DNA of 64,000 nt from NCBI RefSeq assembly GCF_030272615.1, contig NC_081406.1:144806091-144870090 (forward strand), given 5' to 3'. Shown here piece after piece: positions 36,861 to 49,604 of this stretch; within the stretch, counting starts at the first letter, position 1, and the number at the start of each line of letters is the position of its first letter. Under the pieces are notes generated by a model. That model was given only the letters and a program-made list of their open reading frames with translations. It made no database searches and was not told the origin of the DNA. The DNA is from Cryptomeria japonica. Taxonomy: Eukaryota > Streptophyta > Pinopsida > Cupressales > Cupressaceae. Both the position numbers and the translations under genes were made by a program.

Positions 36861-37133
36861 ATCTCCCCCTTTGGCATTGATGGAAACACTTAGAAAATTT
36901 TACAGTAATACTGCTAAGTGTGCATACAAAACAAAGTCACACATATACATACTCCCCCTTAATACATACATTATACAAAATTTTCAAAAAACACACATAC
37001 ATATTTCTACTCCCTCTTTGACAACAATGCCAAATTGAAAAAGTAAATATATATATATATATAGACAATTTGTATCAAAGTGTTCAACATATACAACAAC
37101 AACTTAAAAAAAAGACTGAATTAAGATTCATGC
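36861..37133 (-). other. G 3' untranslated region with polypurine tracts
   Basis: CTCCCCCTTTGGC (36863, at the LTR edge), ACTCCCCCTTAA (36950) and ACTCCCTCTTTG (37009) on +; an (AT)n run TATATATATATA near 37048. No ORF. Confidence 0.75.
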
Positions 37134-40100
37134 TCAAGCTAGTCTCATGAAAATAACATTAAAGTCTATCTTCAACTGTGATATAGCATTTGTCCATGTC
37201 GCTAGCACATTCTTAGTGTACTCTTTTGTAGACATCGGTTGTGTATGAAATTCTTCCATTGAATCTAGTGTACAGGTTTCTGGAGTTGCTAAGATAGCTT
37301 CTGCATTGGAGTAGGTTCTTTGTAGTATGTCCACTTGTGATGTGAGTAGACTCTTGAGTTCCTTTAGAGACTAGAGTCTCTTTGCCTTCTCATAATCATA
37401 AGTATCCAACTTGTTGTGCAAATCATCTATAGATTTGCTAAAAGCAAATACAGAGTCCCGAAGTGGAACATATGCATTGCATATCCTTTCTATCTCTTGC
37501 TCTGTTTCTATTTATGTTTTTGTGATATCAGAATAACAAAATGAAACATTAGAGGTAGAAGCAAGATATTTTCCTCCTATTTCAATAGCTTTGCTCAACA
37601 AATCTTTATTATGTGACATAGCCATTTTGCTAGTATCAATGTCCTTTGCAAGTTTCTCCCCATACTTCTTCTTGTGAATTTTCTCAACATAGGTTTGTGC
37701 TGCTTCTTCAAGTGACTTGATTTGATCAAATGCGTCAACAACCAACTGACCAAGTTTTCTAATAGGGGATGGTAGATGTACTGTAGAAGTTTCTGGTAGT
37801 AGATTAGATAGAATATCTACTACATTTTGAATTGTTTTAGCTTCAACCCTTTGCTCTTTAAGTCTCTTCTTATGCGCTCTAAATTGCATAACACTTACAA
37901 TTTTCATCATTTTAGATGCGCTCATGTTGTAAAAAATGATAGGCCCTCAAATGCCTAGTGAATCATTATCATCCTCATTAGTCTATAGAGTGACTAATGA
38001 GTTTTCCAGTTTAGAGGATGTAACCTTGATGATAGCTTTCTCTATATTTTTCTCTATTTCTTTCTTAGAAGTCTGGGTGACAACAATTTCCATAGACTCC
38101 TTCTGAGTTTCTTGCAAAACTAGTGGAGATTGGGGTTTCTCCAGTTGTTCAGGTTTCAATGAATTGACCACTTTTAGTTGAGTTGCCGATTCCTCAACTA
38201 ATTTGACTTGTCTATCAGTAATTTCAGGAGGCTCCATATCTAGTGTAGTGTTGTCTCCAAATAGATCAACTGTATCCTGAACATCATCATCAACATGAAT
38301 AATGGTGTCATCCTTGACAGGATAGACCTCATGAGCTTGTACAATATCTTCTTCATCCATTTTCGGTCGATTGACAATATCTTCCTCATTCTTAGAGGAA
38401 TGGATGAGCTCTTCCATCTGTTTGATTTCACAGGCTATTCGATGTGTCTTAGTATCAATAACTGCCCTCTTTCCACTAAGTAGCTTTAATCTCCTTGCTT
38501 TAAAAGCAAATTGAATTTTGTACTGATCAACTAAAGCACTTATTTCATCCTTAGACAAATTGGGAAAATATTGTACAAATATCTCATCAATAATTTCTTT
38601 TTCCAATTTTATGGCTTCCTCCCATTTATTTAACAAAATAGTGTACAAAGAATTTGAGATATCTTTTTCAAGATCATGTGGATCTACTGTAATGGCACAA
38701 ATAAGTGATTACCTATTCAATGATTTGCTTCTTCTCATCTTTAGTGAAGGAATCAAAATGCTCTTTGACATTGCCAAATCTATTCCTCCCTAATGTCTTC
38801 ATTGTTCTTTGAAAATGGGTTTTAGGCTTGAAAGTTGATATATCAATAGGCACAGTTGCCTTTGGCACTTCCTTTACCAATTTTTCTACTCTACCAGTAT
38901 CTTTCATCTTCTTATGTTCTTCTTCAGTATCAATACCCTCAAATTCTGCTTGGAGAATAAGTTTTCAATTTCTTTTCTTTGGTACATTCTCCTTCTTTGT
39001 ATAGAATTTAGGTGTCGGTTCCTTTTTGGTTTGGATACTCTGAGTCACCCTTGTATTCTTCATCATCGAAGGTGCTTCATTAGTTTTATTTTTCTTTCCT
39101 TTCCCACTTGTGGTAGGAGCAATATTGGTTTTGGCTTGTGCATCTTGGACTACCACAATATCCAATTTTGCCTTCTTTTTATCTTTAGGAGATGCTAATA
39201 GGTTATTAGCATAACCAACTAGTAAGTCATGGTTCACCTCATAACTCATATCTTCCATTTCTTCTTTTCTTGGCACAATTGCTTGCATCAAACAAAAATC
39301 AGTTGTAACTGTGAAAATAATGTCTTTTACAAAATGTCTTACCACATCTTCAGGAAATCTCATTCTCATGCTCATCTTCTTCTAAAACTCATTGAAATGC
39401 TTATTCATAGCAGCAGGAAAAGTATTCTTTACAACCTTGATTTTGCTCTTAATTTGTGCGGATACCGGTAGGTCCTTTGACCATTCAATATCATCTATTC
39501 TCGGTAGCAAATTTTAAAAATAAAAGAATAAACTGACCAATAGCTGTCCATACTTGAACTTTAGACTGTTGTCCTTCTTGAGAGACTGCAGATTTAGAAA
39601 CAATTGTCTCCTAATTGCCTCACAAAGATCATAATCTGCATTTTCAATTATCATCCTATGAATTGCTGCAGATGGCACACTATTTAGTCTACTAGAGTAA
39701 AATAACCGGTAGCCTATAACCATAGCTACCAATTTCACTGTCAGGTCCCTGATATTATTAACAAAAAAAGAACACTTATCAGATGTTGAACCGGTTAGAG
39801 AGTATATTGTCTCTTTTGAAATTTATCTTAGCTCAGGTACTTCACTGATTGAATAATAACCAGTTATAGCCTAAATGGATTCCTTGGTAATTGTGTGCAT
39901 CCTCTCTAAGTACATGTTCTCACCATGAACCCGACTCAAAATAATTCTAATATGCTTTTCCTCAAAATCTTCTAGAAAATAAGCGGCGTTGTGAAAACCT
40001 TTCTCGAAAATCCTAGCATACCATGTTTGAATCTTTGCATTATCATCACAAAGGGATTTTAGCTGAGTGTAAATATACAGTGATCCTAGATCCTCAGTCT

Positions 40101-40248
40101 TATAGTCAATATAGCTCGACAAATATCCTTTTACTAAAACTCCACTAGGAACTTGTGATAATGCATTATACGACACAATTCGTTCCGCCTCTTCCATTGG
40201 CTCAGATGTAATCATTAACCTTCCTACAAAATTTAAAGATGATGCCAT
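37134..40248 (-). pseudogene. G ORF2, about 1000 codons, broken
   Basis: Start MASSLNFVGRLMITSEP at 40248, matching MASSS of C1. Conserved part: ALSQVPSGVLVKGYLS, IRIILSRVHGENMYLERM, HTITKESI, then SLTGSTSD, VNNIRDLTVKLVAMVIGY and LKKDNSLKFKYGQLLV. Then KKAKLDIVVVQDAQAK (basic linker), HFQRTMKTLGRNRFGNVKEH, a segment alignable to C2 (IDEIFVQYFPNLSKDEISA), an acidic stretch (IIHVDDDVQDTVD), a Lys/Glu coiled coil and VDILSNLLPETSTVH. Stops near 39869, 39512, 38963, 38713, 37981 and 37512, and further changes. No enzyme motif. Sits where pol would be in an autonomous element. Confidence 0.75.
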
Positions 40249-40778
40249 TTCAAATGAACAAGATTCGAAGTAGGATTTTCAAAGAAATACCTTAATTTAT
40301 GCACACTACCTCGTTTACCGGTTGAATACCCAATAAAACACCAGTTCGATCTTCTGCAACCTTCAAATCAACTTGACTACAAATCACAATGCAATTTCAA
40401 CAATTATCAACCAACAATCTTTCTTAGCTCAGCAAGCTCTCCAAATTTCTTTTCTCGAATGCATTGGGGTAAGAATAACAAAATAAAAAACTTTCTTTTA
40501 TCCTTTTTACGTACTGCATTAAATGCTCGCCTATTATGGTTACAAACCCTAATTTCACCGCTCATGGAGAAAACCGGTTGATAACATATTGACAAAAAGT
40601 TATCAAAATTTTATGCCTCAAAATTCTCTTACCACTCGTTCATCTCAAGGGGTCTGGAGGTGTATTTACCATTAAGCTCCCCTTAGCCATATTAAAAGGC
40701 ATAATTCACTGATGCGGGGTTCTCTTCATTGGATGAAGGAATAATTTCTTCTCCAAGTGAGTCATCACTCTTTTTATT
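40249..40778 (-). other. G interval between Gag and ORF2
   Basis: No open frame of note; Gag C-terminal acidic codons (EENPASVN-like) fade out near 40720. The equivalent gap in C1 is 23971-24262. It contains ACCGGTTG words (near 40318 and 40573). Confidence 0.45.
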
Positions 40779-41095
40779 TCATATCCGATTCATTTCCTCT
40801 CTAGTTTCTTCAACATTACCTTTTTTCTTTCCTTTCTGATCCTTAGAAGAATTGATTGGTTTGATATTTTTGGATCTACAAAATTTTGCTAAGTGCCCCG
40901 GTTTGTTGTAGTGATAGCAAGCCATACCAGATGATTTCCAATGTCCTGCATTTCCTCTCCCAGTTCTTCTTTTGCAGTTCATAACCACATGACCAAAGTT
41001 ATTATAGATGGTGCAAATGAAATTTGTTACCTTTTCCATCTCAAATGGAATAAATTGGTTGCCGTGGGTCTTTGCCAGTTCATGTTGACCTTGTA
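40779..41095 (-). pseudogene. G Gag, C-terminal knuckle part
   Basis: Minus strand reading GQHELAKTHGNQFIPFEMEK, then ICTIYNNFGHVVMNC (a knuckle with its second Cys replaced), a Gly/Arg linker and CYHYNKPGHLAKFC (second Cys also replaced), ending KDQKGKKKGNVEETREEMN. It continues the Gag interrupted by H. Alternatively the first codons belong to H, because a primer-like TTGGCATCAAAAC lies at 41096-41108. Confidence 0.65.
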
Positions 41096-41101
41096 AAGTT
41101 T

Positions 41102-42529
41102 TGATGCCAATAGCTAACAAGATGAGAGGGGGGGGGGGGGGGTGAATCATACAAACTTAATCTTCCATAAAATCAACAGATTCAACCTCAGTAACTTATA
41201 CTTCAACAATATAACCAAAAACTGCTAAACATGCAAACTCATAAACACATAATCATCATAACACATATAACACCAGATTTAATGTGGAAACCCAAATAGG
41301 GAAAAACCATTATGGGATTTCGGACCCACTAAGAAATATACTCTTCTAGAGTATGCTCGGTTAAAAGAAAATCCTGTTAAAGATTACAAACACATTGCTA
41401 GATGTGACCTGGTTAAGGGGTTTCCCTCAGATCTGTTAGGATCTTCACTTTGTTAGAAGTGACCTTGTCAAAGGATTTCAAACACTCATTTAGAATGTCA
41501 CCTTGCTAGAGGATTTACAAATAAGACTGTTAAGTCCACTCGATTAAGAGATTTTTTGTCACTTACAAAATAACAGTAATAAAAATATATCTGCAACTTC
41601 ACATCTAAAATGCTAAAGTAGATTCTTATTTGCTCAAAACAATCTTGTCATAGGACTTATCTTGTCCCTCTGCTGGGCTCCCTACTCTATTATTCAAACA
41701 GGTCTTCAAGCTTCTGTGCTCGGTAATCACTATGTAGCATCCTTGTGCTTACACTTGCTCACATACATTGTTTATCAACAATTTCTTATTTATAAACAAT
41801 TTTCTAACCACTGAATCTCCTTGATCACATTTCCCATGATCAATCTTAGCCATCAGATCTTCAATCTTGACTAGGTTCAATGTATCTTTCGATCTGAAAA
41901 ATGTTTTACCTCACCTAGGGACTTGCATTCCTTTCTTGGAACTTGCACAAGGTTATTGCGGTTCAATTTGCACTGTAGATCTTCTTTTAGATCTTCCATT
42001 TCTATAGATCCTTAACAAACTTCATGCAAGGCATACCAATCATTTATACATCTCCAGCTCATCAGAATCATTCATTAAATAATGTTTTTATCCATCCAAT
42101 GCGATCTGTCATAACTCGGTTGCAACTCGGTAAATACTAAACTTTACTCGGTAGACATTCCACCTTCATTAACCGATATCGATAACCTTAGGGTTTACCA
42201 ACTAGGTTCTTTACTCGGTGACATAGTATAGTATTAACCTTACAATCAACAACATATGTAGGATATCACATCATTGTCTAACTCGGTAATAGTTGCCCAT
42301 TGAATAACTTATTCCTCCCTTTTCTTATCACATTCTTTCTGTGTCTTTTACCAACATCTTAATTCTCTTCAAATCAATCTTTTCAAGATATGGCAACATC
42401 ATACTGAATTAGAAAATCAATTTCTTGACATCAATGACAAAATAATGTTATAAAGATAGTTATCATCCTTTTTCAGTTATATCAAATAATCTTCAACAAC
42501 CTTCTCAATATCCTTAATGAATATCAACA
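41102..42529 (-). repeat. H: LTR nested in G gag, minus orientation
   Basis: Contains the C-tract (G-run 41128-41142), hairpin region 41275-41335, and a CTAAC-type repeat array at about 41340-41560 like F and G. Five ACTCGGT words occur at 42114-42290. Minus-strand start TGTTGATATTC near 42529. On the left a decayed primer site (TTGGCATCAAAAC on minus) directly follows, so it looks like a 5' LTR with a few internal bases. No target duplication could be matched; boundaries are uncertain by some tens of bases. Confidence 0.6.
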
Positions 42530-43463
42530 ATCTCCTTCTATTGAAATGCCAACATACCCGGTTGTCAAAATTCCTCATCCAATTGCCATTCAGTCTTTGA
42601 TGCATATGTGGTACAGGATTGTTTGCTCCATATGTGCACTCAACAGATCTATGTCCATACATTCTGCATGTAAAGCAATGACCTTCAAATTTGTTTAACA
42701 CATACCTAACATTAGTATTGTAGCTTGCATTTCTGTTAGGTTTGTCTTTACAAACATTTACAGTGTGACCAAGTTTATGACAAACAAAGCAAACAGGTTT
42801 AAAGACCTTCTTACCAGTAGGCTTCTTGATCTTAGGAGTAGATTTGTTCTTGAGAGTGTTTCTCTTGGTACTGGAGGATTCACCTTTCTCAGATGTATGA
42901 AAACCAAGTCTAGATGTATCACCTTTCATCCTTTGTGATTGAATTTGTTCTTCAAGCAAGGTAAAACTCTTGTTGAACTTTTCTAGTTTCTCATTAGCTT
43001 CGGTAAGCTATTTGGTGAGATCTTCATTATGCTTTGATAGGTTCTCTCTCAGAGATGATGCTAATTCAAGATCTAGCTGTAAGTTCTCCTTCTCTTCTCT
43101 TTCTGCAACCAAATGCTCATGCATAGTGACATTTTCCCGCTTGATCTTGGCAATTTCTTGATCTCTTTCTTTGATAAGATCTTCAACATCTCTTATGGAT
43201 TCTAGTTCCCGACTCATGCGAATAGTAAGACCTTCTAGCTCTCTCCTTAGATTTAGCTTTTCATCGTTTAACTTTTCAACTTCCTTGATTAAAGCATCAA
43301 TATTGGCATCATTTGAAGAACTATTATTAGATATCTTTAACAGTTGTTCAGTTAGCTCTCTCCTTTTAACTTGTGAATCTTTCAGTTTGACTCTAAGGGT
43401 TTCAAGCTCACTTCTGCTAGCTTCTAGCTCTCTAGCCATCTCAAAGTAACTCATGTCCCCCAT
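42530..43463 (-). pseudogene. G Gag, coiled coil and first knuckles
   Basis: Start MGDMSYFEMARELEAS at 43463, 50 bases after the primer site. A coiled coil of about 150 residues (LEASRSELETLRVKLKD, KEVEKLNDEKLNLRRELEG) has one stop at 43008-43010. Then the basic/Ser linker (GESSSTKRNTLKNKS), CFVCHKLGHTVNVC, CFTCRMYGHRSVEC and the start of a third (CWHFN) cut by H. Same design as C1 Gag (coiled coil, Ser/Gly linker, several CCHC). The reading frame is also open upstream into the LTR to 43733. Confidence 0.85.
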
Positions 43464-43510
43464 GGTGGTTTCAAGGCTCCCTTCTAAGCGATTAGGCTTC
43501 AAAGAAGGTT

Positions 43511-43524
43511 GGCTCTGATACCAA
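43511..43524 (-). other. G primer binding site (tRNA-iMet type)
   Basis: Minus strand TTGGTATCAGAGCC, perfect plant iMet primer site, one base from the 5' LTR. Confidence 0.95.
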
Positions 43525-43525
43525 T

Positions 43526-44650
43526 TGATGGAATTGAAAAGCATTGAGAGGGGGGAGTGAATCACTGACACCAAAAATAAAACTACTTCAAACACTAACG
43601 AATAGATGAACTTAACAAAACTTTTAAACACAATGCATGTAATCCAAAATGATATAACAACATCCACAATAAGTAAAACATCCACCATAACACAAATATT
43701 TATATGTGGAAAACCAAAATAGGTAAATACCATGATGAGATGGAACTCACAAGTTAACTATCTGTAGTAATATATAATTGACCGGTTAGGGTCTACAAAG
43801 TGCTCTGCTAGGAGTGAATCTTGTTAGAGATCCCAAAGCTTTATTAGAAGCTTATACCCTGTGAAAGGTAGTACCCTATTAGGAGTAACCTCGATGGAGG
43901 ATTTCTGAATCCAAACTAATGGATCACCCTGTTAGAGGATTTGAACATTGAATCTTGTTAGAGCTTACTTGGTTAGGGGATTTTAATTCTGCTGTGATTG
44001 TTAGAAAACAACAGGATTGGTTTGATGTGTCTGAGTAGCACAAAACTTTGCTTGATCAGATCCTTCTAAACATATTCAACATTGCTCTTCTGCATACTTT
44101 GCAACTTAACTCTTTTTACTTTCGCACACAACATATCACTTTCACTCATATGAAATAATTCATTGTGATGTCAATATATAGACATTAAGATTTCATGTCG
44201 GGCCAAAGAAATCATAACACAATTTCCTAGGTGTAGTGTATTTGGTCAAGTGATCATAACTCATCACAAAAATACCACCAAAAATTGTTGGTGTGATAAC
44301 TCATCATGATTTTTGATAACTCATCACACAATCAACGAATACCAATTGGAACAATCAATACCGATTGGAGTTAAGTATAAGAACCGTTATCCTTGAATCT
44401 CCTGATATAATCTCCGCTTGATCTTTATGTTGATGCTATTTAATGTGTATCCACTAGTTGTCTTCTATGCATATACCAGTTTTCACAAAGTATCAGCTAG
44501 AGATAAACCTCCTAGTATAACCTCTAGAATATTGGTTGTAGTATTAACAACTTGAAGTTATACCAGTAGACAATATAAACATATGTGTGTGTATGTGTTT
44601 CATCAATAAAAATATATGATGATTTCATTACAACCATTATCAAGCTAACA
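43526..44650 (-). repeat. G 5' LTR
   Basis: TGATGGAATTG...AAGCTAACA on +. Repeat array about 43800-44000, hairpin region 43690-43755. A short local duplication of ACTCATCAC...GATAACTCATCA near 44290-44325 is absent from the other LTR and explains most of the length difference. Confidence 0.92.
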
Positions 44651-44732
44651 CCATATACAAATGCCAAGGAATCTCAAAATGAATACCAATATCCTTACAT
44701 TATTGCCAAAACAAATGTCAAAGGGCTTAACA

Positions 44733-47350
44733 AACTCCCCGTTTGGCATTGATGTCAAAGCTGCCAAGCAACCTGTCTGATCACCAATGCACTGTTATGT
44801 CATTATAATGTATGACAATTTGAATTTGAATTGAAAACTGAACCTAGACCTCTAAACCTGTGGATTACATGTAATACCTATATCACAATTTTTCTCCCCC
44901 TTTTAACAACAATACCAAAGGTCAAAGGGGTGGGATATCAACAAATTTTTGCTCATGAACAACAATATGAAAAAAATATGCTCAAAGAAATAACTTAAGG
45001 CAACTGTCAAGTGAATGCATGGTCAACTGACTAAAAACTAACTAAGAGCCACCAAAAGTGTAACCTCTATTGACCAAGGCTTATAAACTGCAAATGCCTT
45101 CAAGCCATGAGAAGAGTATCAACATCTGTGAATTAAATACAACAAGCCATGTGCACAAGTATCTTTGTGAGAAGGATCTAAGAATCTTTGACATGTATAA
45201 TTCTTCAACACCAAACCCTCAACAAACTTGAGATGTAGCAATTCTGGGAGCAACTCTTGAAGATTACCAAGCTTCAACACAATGCATCAATAACATGAAT
45301 TTTATATAAGTATCAATGAGGTATTATTGACTTTAAACACCAAACACCAAACAACATACACCAAGTCATACAAAGTGAATTATTTACTCCCCCTACAAAT
45401 GAGCTCCATATAAAGGGTTGCAAATATTATAGTCATGGGATAATGTACTCAATCCACAAAATCAAGACCATTGTCAACTGTGTCAAAGAAATCACAAGAT
45501 AGGTAGTTGTACCTTATACAAGCTGATATTAACTCTTTCATTGACATTGTGACTGCCAAAACTTGAATCATTGAAAAATCAAGCTAGCTGCAACGTTTTT
45601 ATAGAACAATGATTGCAAATACTTACAAAATCTTATCATTAAGAATAATTTGAGAATGACCAACCACTTTGGCATGAATAAACACACATTCACCAAAAAC
45701 TACTGCTCACTTTACAAGCATAATAATATTAGCAAGAACCGTTGTCCGAGAAAGTAAAAGAAGTAAATGGTTTGCAACTGGCCAAGTCCATGAATTTGAA
45801 GACTCAAAGGGAATGCATCCAAATGTTGTTCATCATAATCAAGAAATATCACTTTATGTATGGTTTCTTTATAGCAACAACAACATAGTTAGTACACACG
45901 GACAACATAGACACTCTTATCAAATACTTGTGTGCCTCAAGACAATCATCACAATGCTATGCAATGCTGGAATTTCATTATCTACATGCACCATGTCAAG
46001 ACACTAATAGTGCTACCATATCTAGAGATAAAATCCATCATGACTGTCAGTATATCACTGTCCACAAAGACTACTCTTGAATAGTAGACTATGCATTATG
46101 ATAGTATGGTGTCCATTTCCCAACCATGACGGTACAGTCATAAATATGTCTAGCAATCTTTTAAGATAGCATGAATGATATTTTTATTTCTATCAAAGGA
46201 TTTTTCAAGCATTCATGATCCTCTTTTTCAACATGATAAAACTGTTCAAATTGCATTCCATTAGATCACATATTATTGTCTAATAATTATGGCACACAAT
46301 GTTGACCAAATCATAATGATTATCTAGAGAACGTTGAGATCTACATCTTTTCGTGCACCATGGTTATACTAAGTTGCTTATGTAATGCTTTTTCAGCTCC
46401 TTGGGGCAAGAATGATAAGGCAATGATTACCTTGCAAAGGACCATCTTGAGTTACTCAGATTAGAGCATTATCACAAATCATTGTTATGTCTTCAAGTGT
46501 CAGTCAAACAAGCATTGTAAACTGTTCTGTTAAATCTTGCCACATTCAAAGCATAGGTTATTATCACTACAATAAAAACATGATTCTTTTTGTGCTCACT
46601 TATAAATATGCATTGCCATTGCACATGTCAAATATCACTATCAAAGCAACATAAGAACTAACATACAAGATTACCACATGAAACCGTATAAACAATTAGA
46701 ACACTGCATTGTGTATTGGTATGATTTCCACCATACGATCAACTCACTGTCACTATCAAATAAGATACACTGAAATGTCCCAATACTCCACCAATATAAG
46801 CACTATATAAATGTGAGCATAACATCAACTTGCAAAGACAATGTACTGCTTCAGTGAAAACGTAAGAGCATAGAGTAGTGTTACTGAACATTATGGAAAT
46901 GAACAGTATAAAAGATACTTCACTGTGCACACTCAACTTTACATATGCAAGAACACACTTCACTACAACATGTCATTCCCAATACAGGCAAGAACACAAC
47001 ATGGAGCACAAGAAATAAATGAATATCATGATACTTTTGTCCCTTAACACTATGACTTACATCCTGACATGAGAATCATGATGAACATATAACCAAAGAG
47101 ATTCAACTGAAATAGTTCAAACTTCCAACAAAGAATAATAGCCTAACAAGATGAACTTTGAAGAAAATATGAAATTCAAGTAATCTCTTGAATATGATAG
47201 TATAATGATTTAAGCTATGAATGTCACTGAGAGAAAACTTATGGAAGATAGAACACCTAGTACAACCAAAATATTTATAGCCTTTTTGGTTGATGTCTAT
47301 GGGGTTTGATTAAAAAACAATAATCAGCTCCCCCTGCCTTTATGCTACTT
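44733..47350 (-). other. D internal region without coding capacity
   Basis: About 2.6 kb between gag and the 3' LTR where other elements carry pol or ORF2. No ORF above about 75 codons with any motif. Purine tracts in minus orientation occur at 44733-44746, near 44895 (CTCCCCCTTTT on +), 45388 and 47330, i.e. repeated polypurine tracts. Confidence 0.6.
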
Positions 47351-48640
47351 TTATGCACTTTGGGATATTCCTGGTTCAAAATGCACAAGTTTAGAATCCT
47401 TCTTTTCCTGATTTTGTTTTCTTCTGTAGACTTTCATAGGCTCCTTCTTTTGTTTGCTTAGAGTATCTTCTTTCTTGAGTGATTTCAACAATTTACTTCT
47501 GCAAAACTTGGCTCTATGTCCAAAACCATTACATATATGGCACAAGACTTCATGATTAACAGAAGAAGCATAAGTGTTTCTTGACAATTCAAAATCATTC
47601 CAAACTTTGCATCTTCCTAGAAACCAACAATCTCTTTTCATGTGCCCAATCTTATTGCAGTTATAACAAACAACATTGTAGCTTTGATTTGACAACCCAT
47701 AATAACTACAACCGCTAGCTTTGTGACCATACTTATGACAAGCATAACAATAACCATGAAACAAAAAAATGTCATACCTCATTGATTGATATTGCCTGCA
47801 AAATGAAGATCCTCTAAACCAGTTGTTTCTTCTTCCAACTCTGTTGAAGACCTTGCTTTGTTTTCCATTGGCAACCTTCTTTTCAGTTTTAGGAGCAACA
47901 GTCTGATAATTCAGGTCTATATTTGTTCTTGGAGTCTAACATTGAAACTTTTTCCATCTTTTGTTGCAAACACTATTTCATGTTTAGATTTATCTTGAAC
48001 ACCATAACTTTGTCCTTTTTCAAAGCCTGAACCAAAAATGTCTTTGTGATGGTTTTTCTTATTCAACATCTCATTCAATCTGTTGGTGCTTTCTTCAAAT
48101 TGAATATTCTTGTGCAACTTGGAGGACGTCTTTTCTAGTTCATTTCTTAAAGCAACTATATATGATTCAATATTTTGACACTCGTTTTAAATTCAAGACT
48201 AGATTTAATCACATCTACTATTTTCTTAAATTCTTCTTCTTTTCTCTTGACTTCTTCAAGTCAATTCTTAAAATCAGTAACTAGTTTCTTTGCATTCTCA
48301 AGGGTTGAACAAGTTTTGGTCTTAGACTCCTTTTCCTCTTGTAACTGCAACTTTAACCTTTGATTCTCTATTATGAGTTTTTTAATCTCATCTAGAGAAG
48401 AATACGATCTCCTACCAAATCAATGTCAAACTCATTACCTTCAGATTCTTGTCCAAATTCACTCAATGTTTGAACTTCTTCTTCTATTATAGGATTGTTC
48501 TTATTATCACTTATAGTATCAACTGACAAGGATTTTTCTTGAGACAAAACTTCACAGGACGTGGTAGGGGATGTTTGATTATCCTTTAGCTTGAAACTAG
48601 TGTTTCTCTTTTCACCTTTGTTTCTTTTACACTTAGCCAT
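47351..48640 (-). pseudogene. D gag-like protein: coiled coil and three zinc knuckles
   Basis: Starts with MAKCKRNKGEKRNTSF at 48640, acidic/Ser-rich N-terminus to a stop at 48392, then a heptad-rich part (LIIENQRLKLQLQEEKE) with stops and frame changes. The last open part (47782-47351) has CYACHKYGHKASGC, CYNCNKIGHMKRDC and CHICNGFGHRAKFC, three CCHC knuckles for RNA binding. It matches the gag architecture of C1 and G. No protease motif follows. Likely packaged element RNA; now broken. Confidence 0.75.
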
Positions 48641-48933
48641 AGCGAGTACTCCACTACTAGGTCTCCCCTAAGATGGTTAGACAAATGATAAGGGTTTGGC
48701 TATAATACCACAATTTGGAGTACAATACCACTGAGAGGGGGGGGGGTGAATTGGTGGTATACCAATTCAAATGATCTTAAATACTTTTTCAAATACTTAG
48801 AATGATGACTACTATGTGGACAAGCATACTTAGAATCAAAAACTCAGATAACCTTTATAAAATCAAAACATCAACTCATACTTTTGACAAGGCTAACATA
48901 ATATCAAGGCAACTTCTATTGAGGCAAAACATT

Positions 48934-49604
48934 AAATGTCTAAGATTAGATCAAGGAGGTGAGTTTACTTCTCATGAATTTAACAGTTATTGTGAGACAA
49001 ATGGAATTAGGAGACAATTATTTGCACCTAGGACTCCTCAACAAAATGGATTAGTGGAAAGAAAGAACATAACCATTTTGGATGCGGCAAGATCTAAGAT
49101 GATGGAAGCCAAATTGCCTCATATCTACTGGAGAGAAGGTGTGAGTATATCAATCTACACATTCAACAGAGTTCACATCAAAGGTGAAACCGATAAGACC
49201 CCTTATGAACTATGGTTTGGACATACACCTACTGTTAAATGTTTTAGAATTTTTGGAAGTAAATGCTATATCAAAAGAGATGATTCAATTGGAAAGTTTG
49301 ATCCTAGATGTGATGAAGGGATATTTCTTGGATACTCAATTCAAAGAAAAGCATGTAGATGTTATAATAAAAGATTACAGAAAATTGTTGAGAGTGCTAA
49401 TGTGAAAGTGGATGAGCAGTACAAAAATCATTCTATATCATACGACAGGGAACCAACAGTGGAAATGATCATAACTGAACCAACAATGCCTCAACTGATA
49501 CATGAAGCTGAGACAGTTACACAGGCACAATCAAAAAATTCAACTGTGACTGATGATCAGAGCAGCAAACCTAAAGTTCAAAACACACCAAGGTGTGTAA
49601 GATT
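48934..49604 (+). pseudogene. E integrase, C-terminal two thirds
   Basis: Begins IKCLRLDQGGEFTSHEF (second catalytic Asp), then QQNGLVERKNITILDAAR (catalytic Glu), PHIYWREGVSISIYTFN, GKFDPRCDEGIFLGYS and the linker QKIVESANVKVDEQ. The first catalytic Asp and the zinc domain are gone through the 5' truncation. The frame is uninterrupted and continues into RT. Very similar to B integrase. Confidence 0.88.

Larger units (their letters stand above)
35759..44650 (-). mobile_element. G: pol-less LTR element (Gag + ORF2), minus strand, inserted in D
   Basis: LTRs of 1102 and 1125 bp with perfect target duplication CCATA (35754-35758 and 44651-44655). Primer site, Gag, ORF2 and polypurine tract in order; no protease, integrase or RT between 36861 and 43525. 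LTR H is nested in its gag. Same plan as C1 with a different LTR family. Confidence 0.9.
21096..44732 (-). repeat. D 3' LTR (interrupted by C1 and G)
   Basis: Pieces are 21096-22019, 34266-35758 and 44656-44732. The + strand starts TGTTGGAGTAC and ends GGGCTTAACA. Matches to the other LTR include the 21150-21300 and 48760-48920 stretches, and 21853-22019 with 53065-53225. Contains an 18-base G run (21122-21139), its copy of the C-tract near the LTR 3' end. The purine tract (minus AACGGGGAG) abuts its right edge. Confidence 0.85.
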
